Shown here: in pieces, positions 18,550 through 25,677 of the stretch
How the letters are laid out: each line of letters begins with the position of its first letter
Position numbering within the stretch: the first letter of the stretch is position 1
Translations under genes and position numbers: made by a program
NCBI GenBank assembly: GCA_038230955.1
Contig: JBBRMG010000001.1
Location: 58,750-122,749, forward strand
Direction: 5' to 3'
Length of the DNA: 64,000 nucleotides
Source: JBBRMG01 sp038230955
GTDB taxonomy: Bacteria > Patescibacteriota > Doudnabacteria > UBA920
The notes under the pieces: model-generated
Told to the model about the DNA's origin: nothing
Seen by the model: the letters and a program-made list of their open reading frames with translations, nothing else
The model's database searches: none

Positions 18550-19326
18550 CTAGAGCTTTTTTTCGAATCGACAGCGTAGTAAACCGGGTAAATTTTTCAT
18601 TTGATTGAACGAGCTAATCACTATCCCTATTCCACCACCTGGCATTTTTTTAATCAACGGGTTTACATCCATATTATTTAAAGCCGACTTCTTGATAACA
18701 TAATGGTCATTAATCGTACCGGGCTGATCAGCGTTCACCATACTAACTTCAGAATACTGACCAGGGTGTAACTGATAATGTTTATATTCCTCTCGTGATC
18801 GCTCAGTCGCAAAATCAAAACCGTTCTTAAGTAGCCACTCAGATACTGGTGGCTGGGAACTAGCCGCTATTATAGCGTCCTCATTCACTAGACCCAACTG
18901 ATGAATTAATTGTAGATATTGTTCAGTTTTTTCCCAAAACTCTGTCCCCGTAATACCTAACCCCTTAGTGTTAATTAATCGATGCTCCATATCCCATCGA
19001 TGTAAATATGAATTTAAGTGACGGGCTACAATAATCTCCCCCATCTTGGGATCCCCGTCTTTAGCCTGTAGGCTAAAACTAACAAATTCATCTCCGGAAG
19101 ACCGAATATCACGATCTATATAATATGCATAATCACCCCACTGTTTCTTGTAAGCCCGTTTTATCAGCGATTTATCATCTTGTTTAATAGTAAACCTGGA
19201 AGCGGTCCAATTATCTTCCACTTCTTTAGGGTCAAACGGCTCTAAAAAGGCCGCCTTAACGTCGAGCTTATTCTCGCCCGCATGCATATTATCCAAAAAT
19301 TCAGGGTTTTGTTGTTCTGGGTTCAT
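18550..19326 (-). CDS. Hypothetical soluble protein
   Basis: A 258-residue protein with mixed alpha/beta pattern. A central part (FVSFSLQAKDGDPKMGEIIVARHL) and a C-terminal part with a Gly-rich turn (KMPGGGIGIVISSF) are visible. A GNAT-like fold is conceivable from the strand-helix pattern but the acetyl-CoA loop is not clear, so no function is assigned. No signal peptide. A minus-strand TATAAT at 19340-19335 sits 8 nt before the ATG, predicting a leaderless message. It diverges from the Xer recombinase gene. Confidence 0.6.
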   Translation of the reverse strand: MNPEQQNPEFLDNMHAGENKLDVKAAFLEPFDPKEVEDNWTASRFTIKQDDKSLIKRAYKKQWGDYAYYIDRDIRSSGDEFVSFSLQAKDGDPKMGEIIVARHLNSYLHRWDMEHRLINTKGLGITGTEFWEKTEQYLQLIHQLGLVNEDAIIAASSQPPVSEWLLKNGFDFATERSREEYKHYQLHPGQYSEVSMVNADQPGTINDHYVIKKSALNNMDVNPLIKKMPGGGIGIVISSFNQMKNLPGLLRCRFEKKL

Positions 19327-19334
19327 ATATATCT

Positions 19335-19366
19335 ATTATACTAAATTCCACTAGAAGCGGTATAAT
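19335..19366. promoter_or_regulatory. Divergent -10 boxes for two leaderless genes
   Basis: The 48-bp gap between divergent genes contains TATAAT on the minus strand (19340-19335; ATG at 19326) and TATAAT on the plus strand (19361-19366; ATG at 19375). Each is 8 nt from its ATG. No ribosome binding site precedes either start. Confidence 0.6.
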
Positions 19367-19374
19367 GAATTTAT

Positions 19375-20367
19375 ATGATCCAATCAGAAACCAAAACCAA
19401 AGTCCGAGCTAACTCCCCTTTAAATGACTACATCACCGATTTCTTAGAATACTGTGAAATTGAGCGGAACCGGAGCCAGCTAACTATTCAAGCTTATGAC
19501 CATTACTTACGACGGTTTGCAGAGTTTGCCCGCGAGCAAGGAATTAATACCCCAGAAAATATTACGCTCGATACTATTCGGGCCTTTCGGCTGTATTTAA
19601 ATCGTCTCCCCGCCAGAGATGGACGAAATTTGAAATTAGTCACTCAGCAATACCACATTATTGCGATCCGGGCATTTCTGAAATATTTAATTAAGCGTGA
19701 CGTAAAAACTTTTGCTCCAGAAAAAATTGAGTTAGCTAAAAACCCGTCGCGTGAAGTCAGTGTGCTGACCAACGACGAGATTAAACGATTGCTCCAAGCA
19801 ATTGCACAGGAGCCCTCAGAAATGCTCCAACTACGAGACCGGGCTATTCTGATAACTTTGTTTTCCAGCGGTCTGCGTATTTCTGAATTAGTCAGCTTAA
19901 AAAAGGATGGGCTGAACTTAAAGCTCGGTGAATTTACTGTTCGCGGTAAAGGTGACAAATTGCGCTTGTCTTTTTTGTCTCCCGATGCCATAGTCGCCAT
20001 CAATGCGTATTTAAAAAAACGGGTTGATAATCATCCGTCATTATTCATAAGCCATAGTAAAGTTGGCGAATCTGTCACTAAACAAATGGAGGCGCAGGGC
20101 TCTAAGGGTAAAGTGATCGGGCTAACACCGCGGAGCATTCAGAGACTCGTAAAAAAATACTGTAAGATAGCGGGTATTATGCACCAAGTTAGCCCTCATA
20201 CTTTCAGGCATTCCTTCGCCACAGACTTACTCCAAAATGGCGCCGACATTCGCAGCGTGCAATCCCTACTCGGCCACGCCTCTATTACCACTACGCAGAT
20301 ATACACTCACATAACTAATCAGGGTCTCAGGGATATACATAAAAAATTCCATAGCGCTGCGGAGTAG
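19375..20367 (+). CDS. Tyrosine recombinase, XerC/XerD-like
   Basis: A 330-residue site-specific recombinase. An N-terminal SAM-like core-binding domain (residues 15-125) precedes the catalytic domain. The catalytic set is complete: Arg in SSGLRISEL, Lys in VRGKGDKLRL, HxxR in SPHTFRHSFATDLL, His in LLGHAS and nucleophile Tyr in TTTQIYTHI. It most likely resolves chromosome dimers at dif, but its position 30 bp before a palindromic element leaves a mobile-element role open. The predicted promoter gives a leaderless mRNA. Confidence 0.9.
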   Translation: MIQSETKTKVRANSPLNDYITDFLEYCEIERNRSQLTIQAYDHYLRRFAEFAREQGINTPENITLDTIRAFRLYLNRLPARDGRNLKLVTQQYHIIAIRAFLKYLIKRDVKTFAPEKIELAKNPSREVSVLTNDEIKRLLQAIAQEPSEMLQLRDRAILITLFSSGLRISELVSLKKDGLNLKLGEFTVRGKGDKLRLSFLSPDAIVAINAYLKKRVDNHPSLFISHSKVGESVTKQMEAQGSKGKVIGLTPRSIQRLVKKYCKIAGIMHQVSPHTFRHSFATDLLQNGADIRSVQSLLGHASITTTQIYTHITNQGLRDIHKKFHSAAE

Positions 20368-20379
20368 CATCAAAGAAAA

Positions 20380-20482
20380 TAAGCCTCTCATTGCAACGAA
20401 ACTAGGTCGCCTAGGAGCTGCACTCACTTCCGTGAGTTGGCTCCTAACGGCTCCAATAGTTTCTCCTGCAACGAGAGGCTTA
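20380..20482. repeat. Structured palindromic element, copy B
   Basis: A 69-bp core (20397-20465) matching copy A at 15301-15368. It is enclosed by an outer stem of its own (20381-20395 with 20467-20481, 14 of 15 pairs, extended by T20380-A20482). Core helices carry paired changes relative to copy A, for example ACTCAC/GTGAGT here against GCTCAC/GTGAGC there. It starts 13 bp after the Xer recombinase stop and ends about 100 bp before tRNA-Arg. Confidence 0.8.
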
Positions 20483-20579
20483 CTAATTTGCGTTACTCGC
20501 AGCTCTGTGACAATAGATTTTACCTTGCTTAAAGTCCAGTCATGTGGTATAGTTTGTGAGTTATTTCTGAAATACATAT

Positions 20580-20656
20580 GGCCCCGTAGCTCAGATGGAT
20601 AGAGCGTCAGCTTGCGGAGCTGAAGGTCGCACGTTCGAATCGTGCCGGGGTCACCA
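20580..20656 (+). tRNA. tRNA-Arg (anticodon GCG)
   Basis: 77 nt with complete cloverleaf. The acceptor GGCCCCG pairs with CGGGGTC (one G-T), the anticodon loop TTGCGGA gives GCG, the T-loop is a normal TTCGAAT, and CCA is encoded at 20654-20656. It decodes CGC and CGU. Confidence 0.96.
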
Positions 20657-20764
20657 TCAAAAAAATTATTATGTTCACTATAAAACTTTACAACTCAATT
20701 TTACCCGTACCCACCCCGACTCAATGAGACGTGGTTAATTAAAGTTGTGCGCAAACAAATTTAC

Positions 20765-20788
20765 CCGTCTCATATGAGGCGGTTTTTT
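20765..20788 (+). terminator. Terminator after tRNA-Arg(GCG)
   Basis: The inverted repeat CCGTCTC...GAGGCGG (20765-20782, one G-T pair, 4-nt loop) followed by six T. It lies about 110 bp downstream of the tRNA, with no gene in between. Confidence 0.75.
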
Positions 20789-20880
20789 GTTTGTCTTCGC
20801 CCTATTAGATTCTCACGAAAATAACAGGGCGGTAGTAAATAAGGCCGGACCTTATATCTAAATCAGAATCGGAGGATATT

Positions 20881-21690
20881 ATGAAAGAACAAAGAATTGT
20901 GATTATTGGTAGTGGTGGAAACATGGGAGAAATATTTGTTAACCGCCTTTTGGCAAGCGGATACCCCTCGGAACAAATCATTGGCTCAACCCGAACCAAA
21001 CCAACCCAAAATCGCATGAAAGCCAACTATGGAATAGAGGTATTCCGTGACAATATAAAAGCTGTTTCCCAAGGAAACATCGTTATTCTGGCAATTAAGC
21101 CTGACGTTGTGCCAGTGGTATTGCCTACGCTACGTGATCATATTAGAAAAGACGCAATGATCATATCAATTGCCGCAGGGAAAACTCTCGAAACCATAAC
21201 CGAACTAAGTGGTTGTCCCAATGTAGTCCGCGCTATGCCCACTATTTTGGGTATAATAGGAGCCAGTCTCACGTATTGGACCAACTCAAGGGATTTACCC
21301 TCAATGCAAAAAGCTGACGCGGTAAAAATCCTGAAGACGTTGGGTAAAACGATTAACACCGTCAATGAGCAGGACATTACCAAGGCTACTATTTCTATTG
21401 CCAGCGGCATTAGTACTGTCCTCTACATTTTGGAAGCTTACGAGGATGCTTGTGTGCGTCTCGGACATCCGAGAAATGAAGCCAAAATAATCACGGAGGA
21501 AACTTTCTTGGCTACTATTTTATTTGCCAAGAAAAATACTGGTTCTCATTTGGCAGCTCTAAGGAACAGGGTGACTTCGGCTGGGGGCACTTCGGCCGAA
21601 ATCCTTAGCGTGCTGGATAAAGCAGGAACTCGTGGAATTATCGGCGATGCATTAATGGCAGGTTATAATCGCGCATTAAAGCTGGGCTGA
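20881..21690 (+). CDS. proC: Pyrroline-5-carboxylate reductase
   Basis: A 269-residue NAD(P)H-dependent enzyme making proline from pyrroline-5-carboxylate. It has the N-terminal Rossmann motif IIGSGGNMGE, the ILAIKPDVV strand, CPNVVRAMPTI and the C-terminal dimer helix ending LRNRVTSAGGTSAEILSVLD, the family signature. GGAGG lies six bases before the ATG. The gene ends in TGA, evidence for the standard code. It faces purF across a shared terminator. Isolated biosynthetic steps like this are often used for scavenging in reduced genomes. Confidence 0.95.
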   Translation: MKEQRIVIIGSGGNMGEIFVNRLLASGYPSEQIIGSTRTKPTQNRMKANYGIEVFRDNIKAVSQGNIVILAIKPDVVPVVLPTLRDHIRKDAMIISIAAGKTLETITELSGCPNVVRAMPTILGIIGASLTYWTNSRDLPSMQKADAVKILKTLGKTINTVNEQDITKATISIASGISTVLYILEAYEDACVRLGHPRNEAKIITEETFLATILFAKKNTGSHLAALRNRVTSAGGTSAEILSVLDKAGTRGIIGDALMAGYNRALKLG

Positions 21691-21701
21691 TAAATAAAAA
21701 T

Positions 21702-21750
21702 GCCGCTAATAGAAAATGTAACTATACATACTATTAGCGGCTATTATTTT
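21702..21750. terminator. Bidirectional terminator between proC and purF
   Basis: An 11-bp perfect stem GCCGCTAATAG/CTATTAGCGGC (21702-21712 with 21731-21741) with an 18-nt loop and T-rich flanks on both strands, between two convergent genes. Confidence 0.75.
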
Positions 21751-21764
21751 AGACCAACTGCGGG

Positions 21765-23144
21765 TTAAGCCCTTACCGATTCTGCCCGTTCATGTAGGTC
21801 AATTGGATAGACCCCTGTAAAACAGGAGGTGGAGAACATACCCTCCGGCAAACCTGTAGCCTCCATCAATCCGTTCAGGGATAGATAGTGCAACGAGGTC
21901 GTCCCAATGTAATTCCTCACCTGTTCCACCGACATGTTAGCGGCAATCAAGTGCTCCTTGTTGGGAGTATCAATACCGTAATAGTCCGGGTACATTATGG
22001 GAGGCGAGCAAACCAACATGTGGATCTCTCGTGCTCCCGCATTACGCACCAACTGAACCAATTCCTTGGAAGTGGTACCCCTGACAATGGAGTCATCAAT
22101 TAAGACCACTCGTTTGTCATTTACGATGTGCGGCAACGCCACTAGCTTCCGCTTGACCCCTAACCTGCGAGCATTCTGATCCGGTTGAATAAATGTTCGA
22201 TGAACATACCGATTCTTTATAAACCCCTCTCGCGTAGGAATACGCAGTGTCCAACCATAAGCGGCGGCGGCGTGAGTGGCGGTTAAAGGAACAGGCACGA
22301 CTACATCAGCTTCAACCGGACATTCTTGCGCTAAGATACGACCGCAATTATAGCGGACATCTTCCACAACCTTCCCGTACATAACACTATCCGGTCGGGC
22401 GAAATAGACGAACTCGAAAATATCGAGCTTGGGATTACTAGGCATCACCTGAAAAGATCGAACACCTTTCGCGTCTACAGTGACCAGTTCGCCCGGGTTA
22501 ATTTCCCGCACGAATTTGGCACCGATGACATTCAAAGCACAAGTCTCAGAAGCAAATACTGTAGCACCATTAAGCGATCCCATAACTAGCGGCCGAATGC
22601 CGCATTGATCACGAAAAGCAAACAACTGGGTCTTGGTCATCGCTACCACTGAGAATGCTCCAGTAAACAATGGGTATGCATTAATAATGGCTTGTTCATA
22701 AGACATGCCAAAGTCCTTGTACCATTGTATGGCATAGGCCATCAGTTCAGAGTCTGACTGACCGATAATATCTTGGCCTTTTTGGCGAAGAAAATCTTCC
22801 AGAGCCACCACTGACGGCAAATTACCGTTATGAGCCAACGCAAACTCCCCTTTCACCAAAACAGGCTGGGCATGATGTAGTCCCCCTCCCTTGGAGGTAG
22901 AATAACGGTTATGACCAACAGCAATGTCACCCCTCATGCCGCGAATTACCCACTCGTTATAGACACTCAAAACCAAACCTTCTCCTGTGAAATGGGAAAT
23001 TGCTTCCCCGTCCGAAACAGCCATGCCGCTGGCCTCTTGACCGCGGTGCTGCAAACCGAGCAAACCATCGTACGTCACCTGACTTACGTTTGACCCGGGG
23101 CCATAGACACCAAATACTCCGCATTTCTCTCGTAGTTCATCCAT
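21765..23144 (-). CDS. purF: Amidophosphoribosyltransferase
   Basis: The committed step of purine synthesis: PRPP plus glutamine to phosphoribosylamine. The N-terminal Ntn glutaminase has its catalytic Cys after a short propeptide (MDELREKCGVFGVYG, Cys8), LQHRGQEASGMAV and GHNRYST. The PRPP loop appears as VVLIDDSIVRGTTS. The ATG at 23144 has GGAGG eight bases upstream, preferred over an in-frame start at 23174. No other pur gene is in the window, so it may feed a partial pathway. Convergent with proC. Confidence 0.95.
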   Translation of the reverse strand: MDELREKCGVFGVYGPGSNVSQVTYDGLLGLQHRGQEASGMAVSDGEAISHFTGEGLVLSVYNEWVIRGMRGDIAVGHNRYSTSKGGGLHHAQPVLVKGEFALAHNGNLPSVVALEDFLRQKGQDIIGQSDSELMAYAIQWYKDFGMSYEQAIINAYPLFTGAFSVVAMTKTQLFAFRDQCGIRPLVMGSLNGATVFASETCALNVIGAKFVREINPGELVTVDAKGVRSFQVMPSNPKLDIFEFVYFARPDSVMYGKVVEDVRYNCGRILAQECPVEADVVVPVPLTATHAAAAYGWTLRIPTREGFIKNRYVHRTFIQPDQNARRLGVKRKLVALPHIVNDKRVVLIDDSIVRGTTSKELVQLVRNAGAREIHMLVCSPPIMYPDYYGIDTPNKEHLIAANMSVEQVRNYIGTTSLHYLSLNGLMEATGLPEGMFSTSCFTGVYPIDLHERAESVRA

Positions 23145-23240
23145 GAATTTGTCCTCCGTCAATCTGACTACCAACTTACTACCAAAATAACAGTTCTGGA
23201 TGAGAAAAGCGAATACTCTAAATTTTTGTTAATTATAAAA

Positions 23241-23254
23241 GGGTCAAACGACCC
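23241..23254 (-). terminator. Weak hairpin downstream of tRNA-Arg(TCT)
   Basis: GGGTC/GACCC with a 4-nt loop, followed on the minus strand by TTTTAT. It lies about 85 bp past the tRNA and 97 bp before purF. It may end the tRNA transcript; a stem of only five pairs keeps confidence low. The rest of 23145-23338 shows no gene. Confidence 0.35.
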
Positions 23255-23338
23255 ATAAAGAAAATTTTTCTATTGTAATAAAACATTTTCAATTTCTATC
23301 CTGTGCAAGTAATCCTGAATCAATTAAAGCAATCTTAG

Positions 23339-23413
23339 TGGTGCCCCCGCGAGGAATCGAACCTCGAACAGCGGATTAGAAGCCCGCGGTTATATCCATT
23401 TAACTACAGGGGC
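23339..23413 (-). tRNA. tRNA-Arg (anticodon TCT)
   Basis: 75 nt. The acceptor GCCCCTG pairs with CGGGGGC, the anticodon loop CTTCTAA gives TCT, the T-loop TTCGATT is normal, and CCA is encoded. It decodes AGA/AGG. Its first ten bases are also the last codons and the TAG stop of the HNH gene upstream. Confidence 0.95.
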
Positions 23414-23715
23414 TTGCTTCTACCCCAATATTTTAACTGAATATAGGTTCTCCGTCTATGGCAATTTGCGCATCTCACATCACATTTTTTTATTTCACTC
23501 TTAATAGTTTTCCATGAATAATGTCCAGAAAGTAGTTTGCCCACTTCTTTAAATTTATTTCCCCTATCAGCATGATCGAAATCTAATACAATCGGATCAG
23601 TTTCTCCACAATCCAAACATGATTGAGTAGAAAGAAAAGCAAACAATTGGCTTCGTATTCTTTGCCTGTGTCTTTTCTGAGCTGCATATAAATCCTCTCG
23701 ATATTTGTAGGGCAT
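23404..23715 (-). CDS. Small HNH-type nuclease ending inside a tRNA
   Basis: A 103-residue basic protein with a zinc-ribbon HNH pattern: CLDCG, VLDFDHADR (catalytic HD-like pair) and CANCHRRRTY. Such free-standing small HNH proteins are typical homing or mobile endonucleases; activity here is inferred. It has a long Arg-rich N-terminal helix. The final codons SKPL and the TAG stop lie within nucleotides 1-10 of tRNA-Arg(TCT), with U8-A9-G10 as stop. A minus-strand TATAAT at 23727-23722 is 6 nt from the ATG, implying a leaderless message. It lies 42 bp downstream of the DGR reverse transcriptase. Confidence 0.8.
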   Translation of the reverse strand: MPYKYREDLYAAQKRHRQRIRSQLFAFLSTQSCLDCGETDPIVLDFDHADRGNKFKEVGKLLSGHYSWKTIKSEIKKCDVRCANCHRRRTYIQLKYWGRSKPL

Positions 23716-23757
23716 TTCAGGATTATAACATTTAATTCTAACCTTACATATAATCTC

Positions 23758-24762
23758 TTACTCTACATTCTCCAATAATCCATGTAAATTTATAACTTCC
23801 TGACTAAGCTGATAAGTATCGCCGTGACTAAGTAGACCCAAATAAGACTGAAATGTTGGTTCGGTCGGGTGCTCGTCTATTCTCCGAAACATTCTTTTCT
23901 TGCTGGTTGTGCGAATAACCCTATGAGTAGGAAAATGAGTCCAGCCCAAAAAATCTACACCAGATGCATAAGTTTTTATATATAACTTATTTGGATGCAA
24001 CTGTAATTTTAAATTCCATTTCAGAAATCCTCCAATTTCCACAATCTGACTAATCAACCATTGTTTATCGTCAGACATTAAAACAAAATCGTCAGCGTAA
24101 CGAATGTAGTGCTTTGCCCTAAGCTTATGTTTTATAAACTGATCCAACTCATTCATATAAACATTGCAAAACAGTTGGGATGTGAGATTGCCCAAAGGCA
24201 AACCAACTCCAGGTCTTGATGAGAAACTTGAAATCACTTCTTTCAGTAGCCACACTATATTTTGATCAGGAATGTTACTATTCAGTATATCTAACAACAC
24301 CTCATGATTAATGCTAGCGAAAAACTTTTTAATATCACACTTCAGCACCCAAGCTGTTCTCGTGTTGTTTTTACTAACTTGCCCAACAAACAACTTAAAC
24401 CTATCCAACGCTTTATGAACTCCCTTACCTTCACGGCATGAAAACGAATCAGCAACAAAGACTTGGTCAAAAAACGGATAAAGCTGTCTGTAAACAGCGT
24501 GGTGTAATAACCTATCTTTCACCGTAGCTTTATGAATACTACGAGACTTGGGGTCTGAGATATTAAATGCTTCGTATCGACCATGGGTATAATTAAACTT
24601 TGCAAGAGAGCTCTGAAGCTGTACAATGTTGTCAGCAAGGTGCAGCTCATAATTTTGTACATCTTTTCTTGCTCTCTTCCCACAAATAAATTCCTGCCAA
24701 GCAGCAAACAAATTATCTAGCGAGGTAATATCCGAATAATTCTGCAACAATTGCGCTTTCAT
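23758..24762 (-). CDS. DGR reverse transcriptase
   Basis: A 334-residue group II-related reverse transcriptase that copies the template RNA into mutated cDNA. Domain RT motifs are in order: DIKKFF (143-148, first catalytic Asp), GLPLGNLTSQ (187-196, the [IVL]GxxxSQ-type motif that marks DGR enzymes) and YADD (222-225, catalytic pair), then FLGW (271-274). No maturase or endonuclease domain follows, as expected for DGRs. The ATG at 24762 lacks a clear ribosome binding site. Only 18 bp separate it from the divergent avd start, so its promoter must lie inside avd or it must be read from upstream through the template repeat. Confidence 0.95.
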   Translation of the reverse strand: MKAQLLQNYSDITSLDNLFAAWQEFICGKRARKDVQNYELHLADNIVQLQSSLAKFNYTHGRYEAFNISDPKSRSIHKATVKDRLLHHAVYRQLYPFFDQVFVADSFSCREGKGVHKALDRFKLFVGQVSKNNTRTAWVLKCDIKKFFASINHEVLLDILNSNIPDQNIVWLLKEVISSFSSRPGVGLPLGNLTSQLFCNVYMNELDQFIKHKLRAKHYIRYADDFVLMSDDKQWLISQIVEIGGFLKWNLKLQLHPNKLYIKTYASGVDFLGWTHFPTHRVIRTTSKKRMFRRIDEHPTEPTFQSYLGLLSHGDTYQLSQEVINLHGLLENVE

Positions 24763-24780
24763 AATTCTAATCTTTTAAAA

Positions 24781-25165
24781 ATGCTATCCCCCCCCCAACG
24801 AATTTGACAAACTCAATCTACCAGTCTTACAAAAGACTACTGATGCTTACAAAATCTGGTACGGCTTACTTCCACACTTACCTAGATTAACTCGGTATTC
24901 TCTAGGCGAAAAAATCAATGTCCTGTTTATTGAGGTTATGGAACTTGTCCTTATTGCGATATATTCGAGCAAAGAACAAAAAACTGGGCTAATACATAGG
25001 GCCAGTGTAAAACTGGATATGCTTAAGTACTTCTTACAACTCGCCTGGGAATTAAAAGCAATCGACAATAAACAATTTAGTCAGCTCTCCCCACCTTTAG
25101 CCGAAGTCGGCAAGATGCTAGGCGGTTGGAAAAAGCAATTAAGCACAGAAACTCCTCCCGTATAG
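24781..25165 (+). CDS. avd: Avd-like DGR accessory protein, frame broken at a C9 tract
   Basis: From 24797 the plus strand encodes a four-helix-bundle Avd protein, with blocks AYKIWYGLLPHLPRLTRYSLG, KINVLFIEVMELVLIA, HRASVKLDMLKYFLQLAWEL and EVGKMLGGWKKQL, which match the family closely. Avd binds the reverse transcriptase and template RNA. That frame has no start: TAA lies at 24776-24778. An ATG at 24781 is in the other frame and runs into nine consecutive C (24788-24796), then stops at TGA. Deleting one C gives a continuous 127-residue protein (M-L-S-P-P-N-E-F-D-K onward), the usual Avd size. This is either an assembly error or phase variation. The coding strand is opposite to template, target and reverse transcriptase. 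Confidence 0.88.
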
Positions 25166-25173
25166 GGAGGAGT
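25151..25173. other. Perfect hairpin between template repeat and avd stop
   Basis: ACTCCTCCC and GGGAGGAGT, nine perfect pairs around a 5-nt loop. It overlaps the last four codons and stop of avd, and lies 15 nt past the 3' end of the template repeat in the template RNA. It could be an RNA structure needed for cDNA priming, or a transcription stop for avd; no T-run follows on the plus strand, which favours the former. Confidence 0.65.
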
Positions 25174-25188
25174 CACAAAGAGACAGTC

Positions 25189-25317
25189 GCGAAGGCGAGG
25201 CACAACGTCGTTGGAATTGAAGTTGTTGTCGATCCAATTGAAGTTCATCACCCACTGCTTGTCGTTCCAGTTCAAGTACGCAACGTGACGGTTACCATTA
25301 GAGTCCTTCAGAATTGT
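25189..25317 (-). repeat. DGR template repeat (TR)
   Basis: 129 bp aligned without gaps to 25684-25812 (offset 495). Read on the minus strand, TR has 36 adenines; 22 of them differ in the variable repeat (17 to G, 3 to C, 2 to T) and none of the 93 other bases differ. The first 22 bp on the plus strand (25189-25210), the 3' end in RNA sense, are identical in both and GC-rich, as expected for the homing-initiation region. Similarity ends beyond 25317. A TAG at 25332-25330 closes the frame upstream, so TR is not coding. Confidence 0.96.
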
Positions 25318-25357
25318 ACAAAGTATCGTCTAGTCCACCACCCTTTGAATACTTTAC

Positions 25358-25476
25358 AGAATATTCTGGGGGTTGTATTTTATTCGGGGCCTTTAGCCCG
25401 CTAATACCTTGCACCGAGTATCTTCTTGTTGAAGATTACTAAAAAACACGTCTGCCGGAAAGCGTCCCCGCCGGCA
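25358..25476 (-). other. Cluster of small hairpins upstream of the template repeat
   Basis: In the 360 bp between target gene and TR no gene is seen, but several inverted repeats follow one another: CAGAATATTCTG (25358-25369), GGGC/GCCC (25387-25399), ATCTTC/GAAGAT (25420-25436) and TGCCGG/CCGGCA (25453-25476, with TTTTTT eight bases past it on the minus strand). They may form a structured 5' leader of the template RNA or separate it from target transcription. No consensus promoter for TR was found here. Confidence 0.45.
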
Positions 25477-25561
25477 CTCTGGTTTTCTAGTAACGCGAGA
25501 TAGCTCCCCAGAACCGTAGCCATGGGAACGGGCTTATCTACTAAAATCCTATCAAAATTTG

Positions 25562-25599
25562 GACAAAAAGAAAACCCGCAAAATATAAAATTTTGCGGG
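25562..25599 (-). terminator. Terminator of the DGR target gene
   Basis: CCCGCAAAAT/ATTTTGCGGG (25575-25584 with 25590-25599), ten perfect pairs and a 5-nt loop, followed on the minus strand by a T-rich tract (25574-25564). It lies 79 bp past the target stop. A second smaller hairpin, TGGACC/GGTCCA (25610-25624), lies between; one of these may act as the hairpin that many DGRs need just downstream of the variable repeat. Confidence 0.75.
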
Positions 25600-25677
25600 G
25601 GATGCTCACTGGACCAAGGGTCCAAGAAAACATTTCCTAAAATCACACAAGAGCCTAGCATCCAAGAGCTCAAGTGC

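Noticed and set aside
20380..20482. Integron attC site beside the Xer-type recombinase
   Set aside because: Neither copy has the RYYYAAC/GTTRRRY core sites, no cassette array follows, and the other copy is not near a recombinase.
23758..24762. Reverse transcriptase as a group II intron or retron
   Set aside because: No maturase/endonuclease domain or intron ends; the GLPLGNLTSQ motif and TR/VR pair specify a DGR.
25081..25275. Minus-strand ORF running through TR and opposite avd
   Set aside because: It has no proper start, is closed by TAG at 25332-25330, and its tail is only the antisense of the Avd helix 4 region.
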